DNA of 42,550 nucleotides from Sporosarcina sp. (GTDB lineage: Bacteria; Bacillota; Bacilli; Bacillales_A; Planococcaceae). A program made the translations under genes and the position numbers. Of the stretch, positions 7,388 through 14,969 are shown piece by piece; the first letter of the stretch is position 1; every line of letters begins with the position of its first letter. The notes under the pieces are model-generated. The model was not told where the DNA came from, did no database searches, and was given only the letters and a program-made list of their open reading frames with translations. Location: the NCBI GenBank assembly GCA_029257435.1, contig JARIBI010000140.1, forward strand, positions 1 to 42,550, in the 5' to 3' direction.

Positions 7388-9061
7388 CTAGCTTTCCAGC
7401 TCTCTTAACTGTCGGGATAGTTCAAAAAACCGCTGATCTAGTTTGCTGTATTCTGGATTCCTCGGTGTCAGCAGGCTCAACTTCCCTAATACTTCCTGCA
7501 ATTGGGTTTCAATCCAAAGTTTTTCTTGTTCAGATGACGGAACGGCGGGAGAGGACTGTCTACTTTCCCACTCCACCAAACTATACGGCACTTTACGAAC
7601 CGTCCCTTTTTCAAACAACAGCAGCCCGTCTGCTAGACGCTCCGTAAAATACCGATCGTGCGATGCAAACAACAACGTTCCCGGATACGTTTCCAACGTC
7701 CGCTCCAGTTCTTCACGTGAAGAAAGATCCAGATGATTCGTTGGTTCATCGAGCAAAAGTACATCTGTTTTTTTACGGATGAAATCCAGCAGCTTCACTT
7801 TCAACCGTTCGCCTTGACTGAGTGCCCCGAGCGACAGCTGCCACTGACTGGTCGAGAATCCTAAATTCGTCAGCTGAATTCGAAGAAACCCTTGTTCCTC
7901 GTAAGAAGGTGAATAAAAATACTCGGCCATCGTTTGCTCATCTGGTAAATCGAATGCGGTTTGACGCAAGTATCCGACAGTCAACCCTTCAGACAACCAG
8001 ACCTCGCCTTCAAAATCAGTCTCTCCTAAAAGCATACGGAACAGTGTCGTTTTACCGGAGCCATTTGGTCCAAACAGCGCAAGTCGTTCACCTGACTGTA
8101 CTGTAAATGCAGCGTGATGAAAAAGTTGTCTGTCACTAAAAGCTTTGCCAGCATCTTTCAATTCAAGTACACGCTTTCCCTTCTTACGCAGCCCTTCCAG
8201 TTCGAACGAAACTGACGTCTCTGCCTCAGGTGCTTCTATTCGACCTTTTTCCAGTTCAGCTTCTAATCGAGTTCGCTTCGAACGAATTTGTACATTCCGC
8301 TTCTTTACTTTCTTTCGGTAATATTCTTTAGCTCCCATGGCGCGGCCGCCTTTTTTCGCAGACTCCGCATGCCCTTTCTCAGACCACTGATCCAACTGCT
8401 CAATTTGTCCTTCTATTTCGGTGATGTACTGCTGCTGCTCTTCATAATGTTTTTGCTGAATGAACCGCGCGTGGTCTTTCTGCTTGCGATAATCTGTGTA
8501 ATTGCCTTCATAGACCGTTAATTTCCCGTTCTCAATTTCGAAAATGAGATTCGCTAGACGATCGATGAAATACCGATCGTGGGAGACGAATAGTAATGTG
8601 CCTTCACGTTCTTGAATCGTTTGAATAAGAAGTTCCACACTTGATGCGTCCAGGTGATTGGTCGGTTCATCCAACAGCAAGACTTCACGGTTTTCAGCGA
8701 GCGTAGCTGTAAGCCTCATCTTGACTCTTTCTCCCCCGCTTGCATGAGCATATTCTGCTCCTTTCGGTACGTGCCACTGACTGCGATTCTGAAGGAGTCC
8801 GGCTTGCGACCAATCCACTGGCTCCTCTGTTTCAGCCTCTTGCTTATAATACGAAATGGATGGCGTCCGACCAACCCAATCAACTCCTCCTGAAGAAGGA
8901 TCTCGTTCACCTGCCAGAATTGACAAAAGTGTCGTTTTCCCTGCCCCGTTCGGCCCGACTATTGCTATTCTTGCTCCTAATGGGATTTCTGCGCTGAGTC
9001 TGTTAAAAATACTCACATCCCCATATCCAGCTGATACCTTGTTCAATATCCCTCGTAACAT
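7388..9061 (-). CDS. ABC-F family ATPase, probable ribosome-protection (antibiotic resistance) type
   Basis: 557 residues with two nucleotide-binding domains and no membrane segments. The first has Walker A GPNGAGKTT, signature ASGGERVKMRL and LLLDEPTNHLD. The second has GPNGSGKTT, signature LSQGERLKVKL and LLLDEPTNHLD. A long charged linker rich in Lys/Arg/Gln separates them and may form the interdomain arm that reaches into the ribosome. Size and linker resemble VmlR/Vga-type resistance proteins more than housekeeping EttA-like ones, but substrate cannot be read from sequence. The start ATG at 9061 has GGAGG 7 nt upstream. An in-frame ATG at 9139 would place a terminator hairpin inside the coding region. 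Confidence 0.88.
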   Translation of the reverse strand: MLRGILNKVSAGYGDVSIFNRLSAEIPLGARIAIVGPNGAGKTTLLSILAGERDPSSGGVDWVGRTPSISYYKQEAETEEPVDWSQAGLLQNRSQWHVPKGAEYAHASGGERVKMRLTATLAENREVLLLDEPTNHLDASSVELLIQTIQEREGTLLFVSHDRYFIDRLANLIFEIENGKLTVYEGNYTDYRKQKDHARFIQQKHYEEQQQYITEIEGQIEQLDQWSEKGHAESAKKGGRAMGAKEYYRKKVKKRNVQIRSKRTRLEAELEKGRIEAPEAETSVSFELEGLRKKGKRVLELKDAGKAFSDRQLFHHAAFTVQSGERLALFGPNGSGKTTLFRMLLGETDFEGEVWLSEGLTVGYLRQTAFDLPDEQTMAEYFYSPSYEEQGFLRIQLTNLGFSTSQWQLSLGALSQGERLKVKLLDFIRKKTDVLLLDEPTNHLDLSSREELERTLETYPGTLLFASHDRYFTERLADGLLLFEKGTVRKVPYSLVEWESRQSSPAVPSSEQEKLWIETQLQEVLGKLSLLTPRNPEYSKLDQRFFELSRQLRELES

Positions 9062-9313
9062 CTGCATTCCTCCAGTTGGAAGGGAACATAAAAAAAGATC
9101 CCTCCGTAAATTAATCGGAAGGATCGGTCTTGTCAGCATCTCAAAAAAGCCTCAACTCTATTGGTGAGCATTGTTGTATCGACTCAGCAAAGGTTAAAAG
9201 CAGCAATTATAGATGGACAGACCAATCCCGTTTTTCATTTAACGAATTATTCGTTTTGAAAAGTTAGGAATTAGTTATCCATCAGCCACCCTCAACCCTT
9301 TCTGTCAGTTAGT
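9062..9313 (-). promoter_or_regulatory. Leader RNA of the ABC-F gene with attenuator-like structure
   Basis: A leader of about 250 nt precedes the ABC-F start. It ends in a terminator (9125-9090: GATCCTTCCG, 9-nt loop, CGGAGGGATC, then seven T). The segment 9228-9219 (GGAUUGGUCU) can pair over 10 bp, one G-U, with 9130-9121 (AGACCGAUCC), which includes half of the terminator 5' arm. That pairing would act as an antiterminator. A 14-codon frame, MKNGIGLSIYNCCF (9238-9194), overlaps the antiterminator segment but has a poor ribosome site. Inference: expression is controlled by transcription attenuation, as known for several ABC-F resistance genes. Confidence 0.6.
9090..9125 (-). terminator. Intrinsic terminator inside the ABC-F leader
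   Basis: Stem GATCC(T)TCCG / CGGAGGGATC followed by TTTTTTTA on the minus strand, only about 29 nt before the ABC-F start codon and upstream of its ribosome site. A terminator placed here makes sense only as a conditional one. Confidence 0.75.
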
Positions 9314-9319
9314 CTATTC

Positions 9320-9347
9320 ATTATAGCAAGGATTAAATTGTTCGCAA
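9320..9347 (-). promoter_or_regulatory. Sigma-A promoter of the ABC-F gene
   Basis: TTGCGA (9347-9342), 16-bp spacer, perfect TATAAT (9325-9320) on the minus strand, predicting a transcription start near 9313. Confidence 0.7.
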
Positions 9348-9361
9348 GTTATTCCAATCGC

Positions 9362-9428
9362 TATTTCCCGACAATTCTCAATTATTTCCCCGGAAATAAT
9401 TTATATTCCGACAAGATATTTCCCGGAA
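9362..9428. repeat. Cluster of TTTCC/GGAAA dyads upstream of the ABC-F promoter
   Basis: A perfect dyad ATTATTTCC-CC-GGAAATAAT (9381-9400) is flanked by related pieces: TATTTCCCGACAA (9363), ATTCCGACAA (9405) and ATATTTCCCGGAAG (9415). They lie 15-80 bp upstream of the -35 box of the ABC-F gene and downstream of the rhodanese stop. They could be sites for a regulator. No other gene is seen in 9129-9471. Confidence 0.4.
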
Positions 9429-9471
9429 GTTTGCGGTGAAACGGATCAGTTAACCTAGTTTATTACTACCT

Positions 9472-9822
9472 TTACCGCCAAGCGGACATTCCGCCTTTAA
9501 CATTGATCACATCAGTGAATCCTTGTTTTTTCAGTATTCCAGCTGCACGGGCGCTGCGCATTCCGCTTTGGCAAATCACATACGTTTCTTTGTTTTTGTC
9601 CAGCTCGTCTAATCTCTTACTTAAATCGTTTAAGGGAATATTTTTAAATTCTTTTACGTGACGGCTTTGGTATTCGCCGGGTGTTCGAACATCTATAAAT
9701 TGCTTTGATTTGTCTTTCGTTAATGCTTTTACTTCAATTGTAGACATTGTCCGAATTCCTTTTGCCGGTTTCATGCGCCACACAAAGAATGCCACAATTA
9801 ATAAGATTATGATCCAACTCAT
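9472..9822 (-). CDS. Membrane-anchored single-domain rhodanese
   Basis: 116 residues: an N-terminal membrane helix (about 3-16) followed by one rhodanese domain. The sulfur-carrying cysteine is Cys84 in CQSGMRSARA, and the domain ends VINVKGGMSAW as usual. Such proteins carry persulfide sulfur (thiosulfate or polysulfide sulfurtransferase). The start ATG has GGAGGAG 6 nt upstream. A perfect dyad inside its promoter (9856-9877) resembles CsoR/CstR-type operators, which would fit sulfide or persulfide control. Anchoring places the domain on the inner face if the N-in orientation is wrong or outside if right; orientation was not resolved. Confidence 0.88.
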   Translation of the reverse strand: MSWIIILLIVAFFVWRMKPAKGIRTMSTIEVKALTKDKSKQFIDVRTPGEYQSRHVKEFKNIPLNDLSKRLDELDKNKETYVICQSGMRSARAAGILKKQGFTDVINVKGGMSAWR

Positions 9823-9855
9823 CGGTAACTCCTCCAGTTGTTTTCTATTTCCTTA

Positions 9856-9884
9856 AATATACCTGCACGGGTATATTAAATCAA
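9856..9884 (-). promoter_or_regulatory. Rhodanese promoter overlapped by a CsoR/CstR-like dyad
   Basis: Promoter on the minus strand: TTGATT (9884-9879), 17-bp spacer, TATATT (9861-9856). The dyad AATATACC-TGCACG-GGTATATT (9856-9877) covers the spacer and the -10 box. A/T-rich arms ending in ACC/GGT are typical of sites bound by DUF156 repressors (CsoR, CstR). No such regulator gene lies in the window. Confidence 0.5.
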
Positions 9885-9899
9885 TAAATTAGCCCATGT

Positions 9900-9926
9900 A
9901 AAAACGCAGATACCGAAGATCTGCGC
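9900..9926 (-). terminator. Terminator of the 51-aa membrane protein gene
   Basis: On the minus strand CGCAGAT, a 7-nt loop, ATCTGCG, then TTTTT. An outer CCATGTAA/TTACATGG pairing (9894-9934) extends the dyad. Confidence 0.75.
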
Positions 9927-9936
9927 TTACATGGAT

Positions 9937-10092
9937 TTACTTTTTCTCAGATAATGCTAGAAAGAAAGTCGCAACTGGTCCAAGAAAGAGTGAAAGCAAG
10001 AACCAGTTTAGACCTGATCGATTTTTTCCTTGTGCTAATACTGCATTGATCAACATAAGTGTTCCCCATCCAACAAAATAGCTTTCATCCAT
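9937..10092 (-). CDS. Small membrane protein, 51 residues
   Basis: Too short for usual gene callers but well supported. The ATG at 10092 has a perfect AGGAGG 8 nt upstream, and a terminator follows the stop. The peptide starts MDESYFVGWGTLMLINAVLA and has two hydrophobic segments (about 6-20 and 30-46) around a polar turn QGKNRSG, ending SEKK. I do not recognise a family. It may be a two-helix accessory protein; it stands alone between the rhodanese and the PadR operon. Confidence 0.7.
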   Translation of the reverse strand: MDESYFVGWGTLMLINAVLAQGKNRSGLNWFLLSLFLGPVATFFLALSEKK

Positions 10093-10164
10093 AGTGTAAA
10101 CCTCCTGATCCGTCTAGACTTCTATCTATACTACGAATCGAAAGTCTATTCGGTTTCAATTCCA

Positions 10165-10848
10165 TCAAGAGGTTCCATCATTTTTACGGGTAATCCATTG
10201 ACTCACAAGTAATAGGACGAAACCTACTAGTAAAGAGGCTACCCAAGGTAATTCAATGACAGGACCTTTATCTTTAAAGAAAAATGCTATTCCCATAAAC
10301 AAACCAAATACCACTATTCCGGAAAACCCTCCGGCAATTGCAACTTTCCAAGTACTTTTCTTCTTTTCAAATGCAGTTTTGTTTACTACTTTCATAAGCA
10401 CTATCACGCCGACTGCGACTATTAAAAGTACTGCTGCCAGCAAAGCGGCAGTTGAAACCAGATAGAGATGTTCGTCAACTGGTTGGAAAAATGACAATAC
10501 GCCTAAAACAGCACCGCGTGCGAGAACCATCCAACTTAACACGCTGATTGCTAACTGTACCCCAAACAACACCTGGTTTTTCTTTTTCTCTTTCGGCATC
10601 TGTCCAATCAATTCATCTGCATATGCTCTTGGATCTCCACCGAATAGTTCTTCTGCGCTCTTTCCATCCTGTTGACCTTCTAAAAGATGTTCAAGCATTT
10701 CCATTAGCAGCTCTTCCGTTGCCCGTTCAGAGAGGAGAAACTTTGAACGGATGTAAACGAGGAGGTTGGTATAGTACTGTTCGTTTTCTTCAGTTAAATG
10801 TTGACGTCTTTCATTATTTTCCCGAATCAATTCCTTTGTTGTCACCAT
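10165..10848 (-). CDS. DUF1129/HAAS-like membrane protein partnered with PadR
   Basis: 227 residues. The N-terminal 90 residues are helical and charged (TEELLMEMLEHLLEGQQDGK, then FGGDPRAYADELIGQMPK), the pattern of HAAS-type domains found next to PadR regulators. Four membrane helices follow. I place the start at the ATG 10848 because AAAGGAG lies 9 nt upstream; in-frame TTG/GTG codons just upstream are too close to that site. The gene overlaps the PadR gene by 35 bp. In other bacilli such proteins form a regulator/membrane-protein pair, but the function is not known. Confidence 0.75.
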   Translation of the reverse strand: MVTTKELIRENNERRQHLTEENEQYYTNLLVYIRSKFLLSERATEELLMEMLEHLLEGQQDGKSAEELFGGDPRAYADELIGQMPKEKKKNQVLFGVQLAISVLSWMVLARGAVLGVLSFFQPVDEHLYLVSTAALLAAVLLIVAVGVIVLMKVVNKTAFEKKKSTWKVAIAGGFSGIVVFGLFMGIAFFFKDKGPVIELPWVASLLVGFVLLLVSQWITRKNDGTS

Positions 10849-11176
10849 CTTCACCAACTCCTTTCAATAAAGTCGTTACCGGTTTCGCAAGTTTTCCCCA
10901 TTCACACCGAATGAGTTCCAGTGCCTCTTTGCCATCTGCCGTTAACGTATAATATTTCCGTCTGGGCCCTGTTTCGGATGCACGCATTTCACCTGAAATC
11001 CAATTATTTTTCTGTAATCTCAGCAAAACAGGATATATAGTGCCTTCACTCACATCGTCAAGTCCTACTTTCTGCAGCTTAGCGGAAAGCTCATATCCAT
11101 ACACTGTCTCGTTTTCAACGATGGCAAGAACACAGCCATCTAAAATTCCCTTAAGTAATTCACTTCTAACCGACAC
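10814..11176 (-). CDS. PadR-family transcriptional regulator
   Basis: 120 residues. The winged helix carries the PadR hallmarks: ELLKGILDGCVLAIVENE, YGYELSAKLQKVG, EGTIYPVLLRLQKNNWI and a wing GPRRKYYTLTADGK. I choose the GTG start at 11176 because GGAGAG is 7 nt upstream. The ATG at 11191 has no ribosome site, and the shorter protein starts MSVRSELLKG as usual for the family. It probably represses its own operon through sites in the promoter at 11256-11284. Confidence 0.88.
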   Translation of the reverse strand: MSVRSELLKGILDGCVLAIVENETVYGYELSAKLQKVGLDDVSEGTIYPVLLRLQKNNWISGEMRASETGPRRKYYTLTADGKEALELIRCEWGKLAKPVTTLLKGVGEDGDNKGIDSGK

Positions 11177-11192
11177 GAGACCACTCTCCATC

Positions 11193-11284
11193 TAGTATAT
11201 TGCCTAACAAGGTAGCGTTCCAAAAAATAGCTACCTTGCGTTGCAAAGTAGTGATAGTATATTCCCGCCAAATTAATATGTCAA
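11193..11284 (-). promoter_or_regulatory. PadR operon promoter with repeated sites
   Basis: Promoter on the minus strand: TTGACA (11284-11279), 17-bp spacer, TATACT (11261-11256). The 9-mer TAGTATATT occurs twice (11193-11201 and 11255-11263), the second over the -10 box and the first next to the start codon. A 9-bp-arm dyad CAAGGTAGC/GCTACCTTG (11208-11238) lies between them and would form a leader hairpin. All are plausible binding sites for the PadR protein. Confidence 0.6.
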
Positions 11285-11353
11285 CCGGAATGTTCAGAAA
11301 AGTAAATTGCATTCTTGCGTTATATGTTAGGATAGCAGAAGGAGGGATTACCT

Positions 11354-12103
11354 ATGAATCCGGTCACATTCGAAGACATTTATAATGCTGGGATTGTCGC
11401 CTCATCTTCTGATACATATATCCATTATCATCTGCCCGATATGCCGCTTTATTATGACAGTAATTATATTGCATTTAAAAGGATGCCTACAATCCGTGAG
11501 TTTCAAAAAGCAGAACAGGCATTGAAAGTCTATCATACCGCACGAGATCAACATCACTTGAAATTCACATTCCCTCAGGATGAGCCTATTTCAAAAGAAG
11601 TGAACGCTTATTTGAACAGGAATGATTATGACACTGGGTTTCTAGAATTATATGTACTAAATCCAAAAGACTTTCCCGACGTTCCTCCATCTTCAACTAT
11701 TCAAGTGTCACCAGTAACTGAGAGCAATCTTGAAGACTTCCTCCACTTGCAGCGAATCATTGATGAGCAATTCGGGAAAGAGTTTGCAGTTCAAAAACGG
11801 CTGCAGCATAAAAAGAATTTCTCTGATCCTCATGTTGTGCAGCTCGTCGCAGCCTTTGACGATGAATTAGCAGGCTCTGTAGATTTGATTGTTAATGAAC
11901 AAACTGTCGAAATTGACGGTTTGCATGTATTAGAAAAAATGAGACATAAAGGTATTGGGAGTCAATTGCAGCGGTGGCTGATGGAACAGTATCCTGACAA
12001 ACTAGTTATTCTCGTCGCTGACGGTGAAGATACGCCAAAAGAAATGTACTTGCGACAAAATTATAAGTTCGCAGGCTACCAATACGAAACGGTAAAAGCA
12101 TGA
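11354..12103 (+). CDS. GNAT-family N-acetyltransferase, two-domain
   Basis: 249 residues. The C-terminal half is a GNAT fold: VAAFDDELAGSVDLIVN, then the acetyl-CoA loop RHKGIGSQLQRWL and a final strand MYLRQNYKFAGYQYE. The N-terminal 110 residues (HLPDMPLYYDSNYIAFKRMP) resemble the extra domain seen in some Bacillus acetyltransferases of unknown substrate. The start ATG has AGGAGGG 7 nt upstream. It is a single gene followed by ytvA on the same strand 70 bp later. Confidence 0.85.
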   Translation: MNPVTFEDIYNAGIVASSSDTYIHYHLPDMPLYYDSNYIAFKRMPTIREFQKAEQALKVYHTARDQHHLKFTFPQDEPISKEVNAYLNRNDYDTGFLELYVLNPKDFPDVPPSSTIQVSPVTESNLEDFLHLQRIIDEQFGKEFAVQKRLQHKKNFSDPHVVQLVAAFDDELAGSVDLIVNEQTVEIDGLHVLEKMRHKGIGSQLQRWLMEQYPDKLVILVADGEDTPKEMYLRQNYKFAGYQYETVKA

Positions 12104-12183
12104 CTGTCATTTCGTAAACGATTGTCTGTTTCGTGCCAGACAAATGATAGACAGGATTCTAAATAGGTCAGGACGTGAAGGTA

Positions 12184-12954
12184 ATGAAAAATCTCACACA
12201 ATCTACACAGACGCAACTATTAGAAGCGATGTTGGACGGCAGCCGGGTAGCCACTCTTGTCACAGATCCATCTCAGCCAGACAATCCTATTATCTATGCA
12301 AATCGAACTTTTGAAACGATGACAGGGTATTCATTAAGGGAAACACTCGGTCAAAATTGTCGTTTTCTTCAAGGGGAGAATACAGATCCGCTTGCCGTCA
12401 AACAACTTCGTGATGCAATTCATGATCAAAAAGCAATTACCGTAACGCTAAAAAACTATAGGAAAGATGGCACTTCATTCTGGAACCGTCTTTCGATAAC
12501 GCCTGTCCAAATTGAAGGTCATTCTTTCTTCATCGGGACACAAACCAACGTATCCGTTGAATATAGACAGCGCGATGAATTAACTAATAAGGACTCAGAA
12601 ATTGAACAACTCATGCTTCCCATAATGATGATTCAGGACAATCTAGCTGCCGTTTCTCTTATTGGGGAAATGAGTCCTCTACGTTTCAATATACTGACAC
12701 AAAAACTTAGTGAATTTGTTAAAACAAATGGTGTAGGTCATGTCATTATCGACATCACAGGATTGTACTGGAATCATGAGTCTCCGCTAACCAGTTTATT
12801 TGCTGTTCAGGACGTGCTAAGACTTATGGGAGCCCAGCTTTACATCACCGGTATCTCTCCAAAAGTAGCGCAGTCGCTTACTGGAACAGGAGCGTCTGAT
12901 GATCATCTAAGGACATTCTCAAGTATTCAGCAAGCAATTGCCCGAATCCAATAA
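12184..12954 (+). CDS. ytvA: Blue-light photoreceptor, LOV domain plus STAS domain (YtvA-like)
   Basis: 256 residues. The N-terminal LOV domain shows the FMN-binding signature GQNCRFLQG with the photo-adduct cysteine, then NYRKDGTSFWNRLSITPVQ and GTQTNV. A J-alpha-like linker (about 120-145) leads to a C-terminal STAS domain (about 150-250) with DITGLYW. Bacillus subtilis YtvA has the same order and size; it acts in the stressosome to activate the general stress response in blue light. Start is uncertain: ATG 12184 or GTG 12175. The chromophore FMN is the end product of the riboflavin operon that follows. Confidence 0.93.
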   Translation: MKNLTQSTQTQLLEAMLDGSRVATLVTDPSQPDNPIIYANRTFETMTGYSLRETLGQNCRFLQGENTDPLAVKQLRDAIHDQKAITVTLKNYRKDGTSFWNRLSITPVQIEGHSFFIGTQTNVSVEYRQRDELTNKDSEIEQLMLPIMMIQDNLAAVSLIGEMSPLRFNILTQKLSEFVKTNGVGHVIIDITGLYWNHESPLTSLFAVQDVLRLMGAQLYITGISPKVAQSLTGTGASDDHLRTFSSIQQAIARIQ

Positions 12955-13033
12955 TCAGTGGGTTCGAAAGCTTTTATTCTAAAATTCCAGGTAGTCATTA
13001 CTTATTTCCATCTTATATTAGGGAGGGTGCTGC

Positions 13034-13525
13034 ATGTTATCCCGAAAGATACTAGCCGCCTCTGTTTCAAGTGTGTTGTTCTTCATATTGCTCGGCTTCT
13101 TTATCCCTGATCCTTTCGGGGAAACGATCACGTCCGTGCCCCACTATTTCGAGTCCGTGTTTCTGAGTATTTCCGGTTATCTGCTTTACGGCACTCCGAT
13201 TATAATTTTTTACGGCATTACGTGTTCAATAATCAGTGAAAGTCTAGCTGGATTTATTAGTAAAAAAGTTAAACCTAACGGGTTAGAATTACCTATTTCA
13301 GGATTTCTCCACGCCAGCTTCGGGCTCGTTTTTTCAGGATACGGACTCATTGCATCGTTGTTGTTTTTTGCTGTAGATCACCTTATTAAAAATAGAAAAA
13401 TAGCCATTTCACGGAAGCAGCTAGTAACGGCTTTAGTACTTCCAATTGCACTATATATCCTATGTATGGGAACACTTTCAACCGTAGATTTCTTCTCGGG
13501 CGGATGGAAAGACCTGCTCGTTTAA
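13034..13525 (+). CDS. Integral membrane protein, unknown
   Basis: 163 residues with about four hydrophobic helices (about 7-25, 42-70, 80-112, 130-150). A short extracellular stretch FIPDPFGETITSVPHYFES follows helix 1. The ribosome site GGGAGGG is 7 nt from the ATG. It ends directly before the promoter of the riboflavin riboswitch and is not part of that operon. I do not recognise the family. Confidence 0.75.
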   Translation: MLSRKILAASVSSVLFFILLGFFIPDPFGETITSVPHYFESVFLSISGYLLYGTPIIIFYGITCSIISESLAGFISKKVKPNGLELPISGFLHASFGLVFSGYGLIASLLFFAVDHLIKNRKIAISRKQLVTALVLPIALYILCMGTLSTVDFFSGGWKDLLV

Positions 13526-13540
13526 AAATGAACATGCAGG

Positions 13541-13570
13541 TTGCAAGCTCACTAATAGCTGTGCTAGACT
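13541..13570 (+). promoter_or_regulatory. Promoter of the riboflavin operon
   Basis: TTGCAA (13541-13546), 18-bp spacer with an extended TGC, TAGACT (13565-13570), about 20 bp before the first conserved base of the FMN riboswitch. Confidence 0.6.
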
Positions 13571-13589
13571 TTGAGACAATCGAATAATA

Positions 13590-13731
13590 TTCCTTCGGGG
13601 CAGGGTGAAATTCCCTACCGGCGGTGATGAGCTTTGATGGCTCTTAGTCCGTGACCCGGATGCAATTTTGCAGACGGTGGATTTGGTGAAACTCCAAGGC
13701 CGACAGTTAAAGTCTGGATGGGAGAAGGAAT
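13590..13731 (+). ncRNA. FMN riboswitch (RFN element)
   Basis: All conserved blocks of the FMN aptamer are present in order: CTTCGGGGCAGGGTGAAATT, CCCTACCGGCGGTGATG, AGTCCGTGACCC, a P5-type arm with GGTGGATTTGGTGAAACTCC, AAGGCCGACAG and the closing GGATGGGAGAAGG. A terminator follows at 13787. By established mechanism, bound FMN favours that terminator and shuts off ribD-ribE-ribBA-ribH. Confidence 0.97.
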
Positions 13732-13786
13732 GGTGCGTTTTTCAAATTTTTCTTTTGACTGACGCTTATTTTGTCATGCTTACCCA

Positions 13787-13816
13787 GCCCCGCACATCTG
13801 TTGCGGGGCTTTTTTG
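13787..13816 (+). terminator. Expression-platform terminator of the FMN riboswitch
   Basis: GCCCCGC, 9-nt loop, GCGGGGC, then TTTTTTT, 38 bp before the ribD start. The 13526-13853 gap is filled by promoter, riboswitch and this terminator. Confidence 0.93.
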
Positions 13817-13853
13817 TTACTTGAGGAATCTATAATCAGGAGTGTTGTTATCG

Positions 13854-14969
13854 TTGGAAATTGAACACTATATGCAAATGGCTTTTTCACTTGCTCAAGG
13901 TGCGGCAGGTCAAACTTCTCCGAATCCACCAGTCGGTTCTGTAATTGTGAACCAAGGAAGGGTTGTCGGAATGGGGGCTCATTTGCGCGCTGGCGAACGT
14001 CATGCAGAGCGGGTTGCTCTAGATATGGCAGGCAAAGAATCTGTTGGCGCGGATTTGTACGTCACTCTTGAACCATGTTCGCATACCGGTAAAACATCTC
14101 CATGCACAGAAGCAATTTTGCAAGCAGGCATCTCTCGTGTCTACGTTTCGGCGTTAGATCCGAATCCGCTAGTTGCAGGGTCAGGAATCCAGCGGCTTCG
14201 AGATTCAGGTGTCGGGGTTCAAAACGGAGTCTGTACAGATTTAGCCCGTGAATTGTATGAACCTTTTTTTCATTTCATTCAAACCAAACAACCTCATGTA
14301 ACATTAAAAACAGCTATGACATTAGACGGTAAAATCGCAGCATTTTCAGGACACAGCAAATGGGTGACAAGCGAGCAAGCTCGACTTGACGTCCATCGTC
14401 TTCGTCATGTCCATGATGCCATTTTAACCGGCAGTAAAACGATTCTTCACGACAATCCCCTTCTTACCACCAGATTGCCCCAAGGTGGACTTCACCCTAT
14501 TCGAGTAATTTTAGATACACAATTATCTATACCTGTTGCGAGTCAGGTTATTCAAAACACGGACGCCCCTACCTGGATTTTTTGTGGCTGCGCCGCTTCA
14601 AAAGAACGCGAATTGAGTTTCTTGCCGTATAATCACGTCGAAGTTTTTCGTATGGAGAAGCCTGCCATTGCAGTGCTTGATGTACTAGATCTACTTGGCG
14701 CGCGTGGCATCATGACCCTTCTTGTAGAGGGAGGATCTTCTGTAAATGCTTCTTTTTTACAAGCGGATGCTGTCGATCGAATCATTACGTACATGGCTCC
14801 AAGAGTACTTGGCGGTGCAGATTCTCTCACACCATTCGGCGGAGAAAGTCCTGCCTTGATGAGTGATGCGAAAGATTTTATTTTTGTAAAAACAGAACAG
14901 CTTGGCCCGGATCTAAAGGTAACGGCTGTACCAAAAGGAAGTGATTCTAATGTTCACAGGAATCATTGA
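13854..14969 (+). CDS. ribD: Bifunctional diaminohydroxyphosphoribosylaminopyrimidine deaminase / 5-amino-6-(5-phosphoribosylamino)uracil reductase
   Basis: 371 residues. The N-terminal deaminase has the zinc-site residues HAERVAL and PCSHTGKTSPC (the usual PPC is SPC here). The C-terminal reductase begins TLKTAMTLDGKIA and has LVEGGSSVNASFL. It makes 5-amino-6-ribitylamino-uracil phosphate from the RibA product. The start is probably TTG at 13854, 11 nt after AGGAG; the GTG at 13842 overlaps that ribosome site. The gene overlaps ribE by 20 bp and is the first gene under the FMN riboswitch. Confidence 0.96.
   Translation: MEIEHYMQMAFSLAQGAAGQTSPNPPVGSVIVNQGRVVGMGAHLRAGERHAERVALDMAGKESVGADLYVTLEPCSHTGKTSPCTEAILQAGISRVYVSALDPNPLVAGSGIQRLRDSGVGVQNGVCTDLARELYEPFFHFIQTKQPHVTLKTAMTLDGKIAAFSGHSKWVTSEQARLDVHRLRHVHDAILTGSKTILHDNPLLTTRLPQGGLHPIRVILDTQLSIPVASQVIQNTDAPTWIFCGCAASKERELSFLPYNHVEVFRMEKPAIAVLDVLDLLGARGIMTLLVEGGSSVNASFLQADAVDRIITYMAPRVLGGADSLTPFGGESPALMSDAKDFIFVKTEQLGPDLKVTAVPKGSDSNVHRNH

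Noticed and set aside
9194..9238. Leader peptide MKNGIGLSIYNCCF as a real uORF
   Set aside because: No ribosome site precedes its ATG; kept only as a possibility within the leader description.
9250..9320. T-box motif in the ABC-F leader
   Set aside because: A GAGGGTGGC string occurs, but near the 5' end of the leader and without the rest of the T-box sequence.
12122..12143. TTGTCTG/CAGACAA hairpin before ytvA as terminator
   Set aside because: No T run follows on either strand; may be a weak leader hairpin only.
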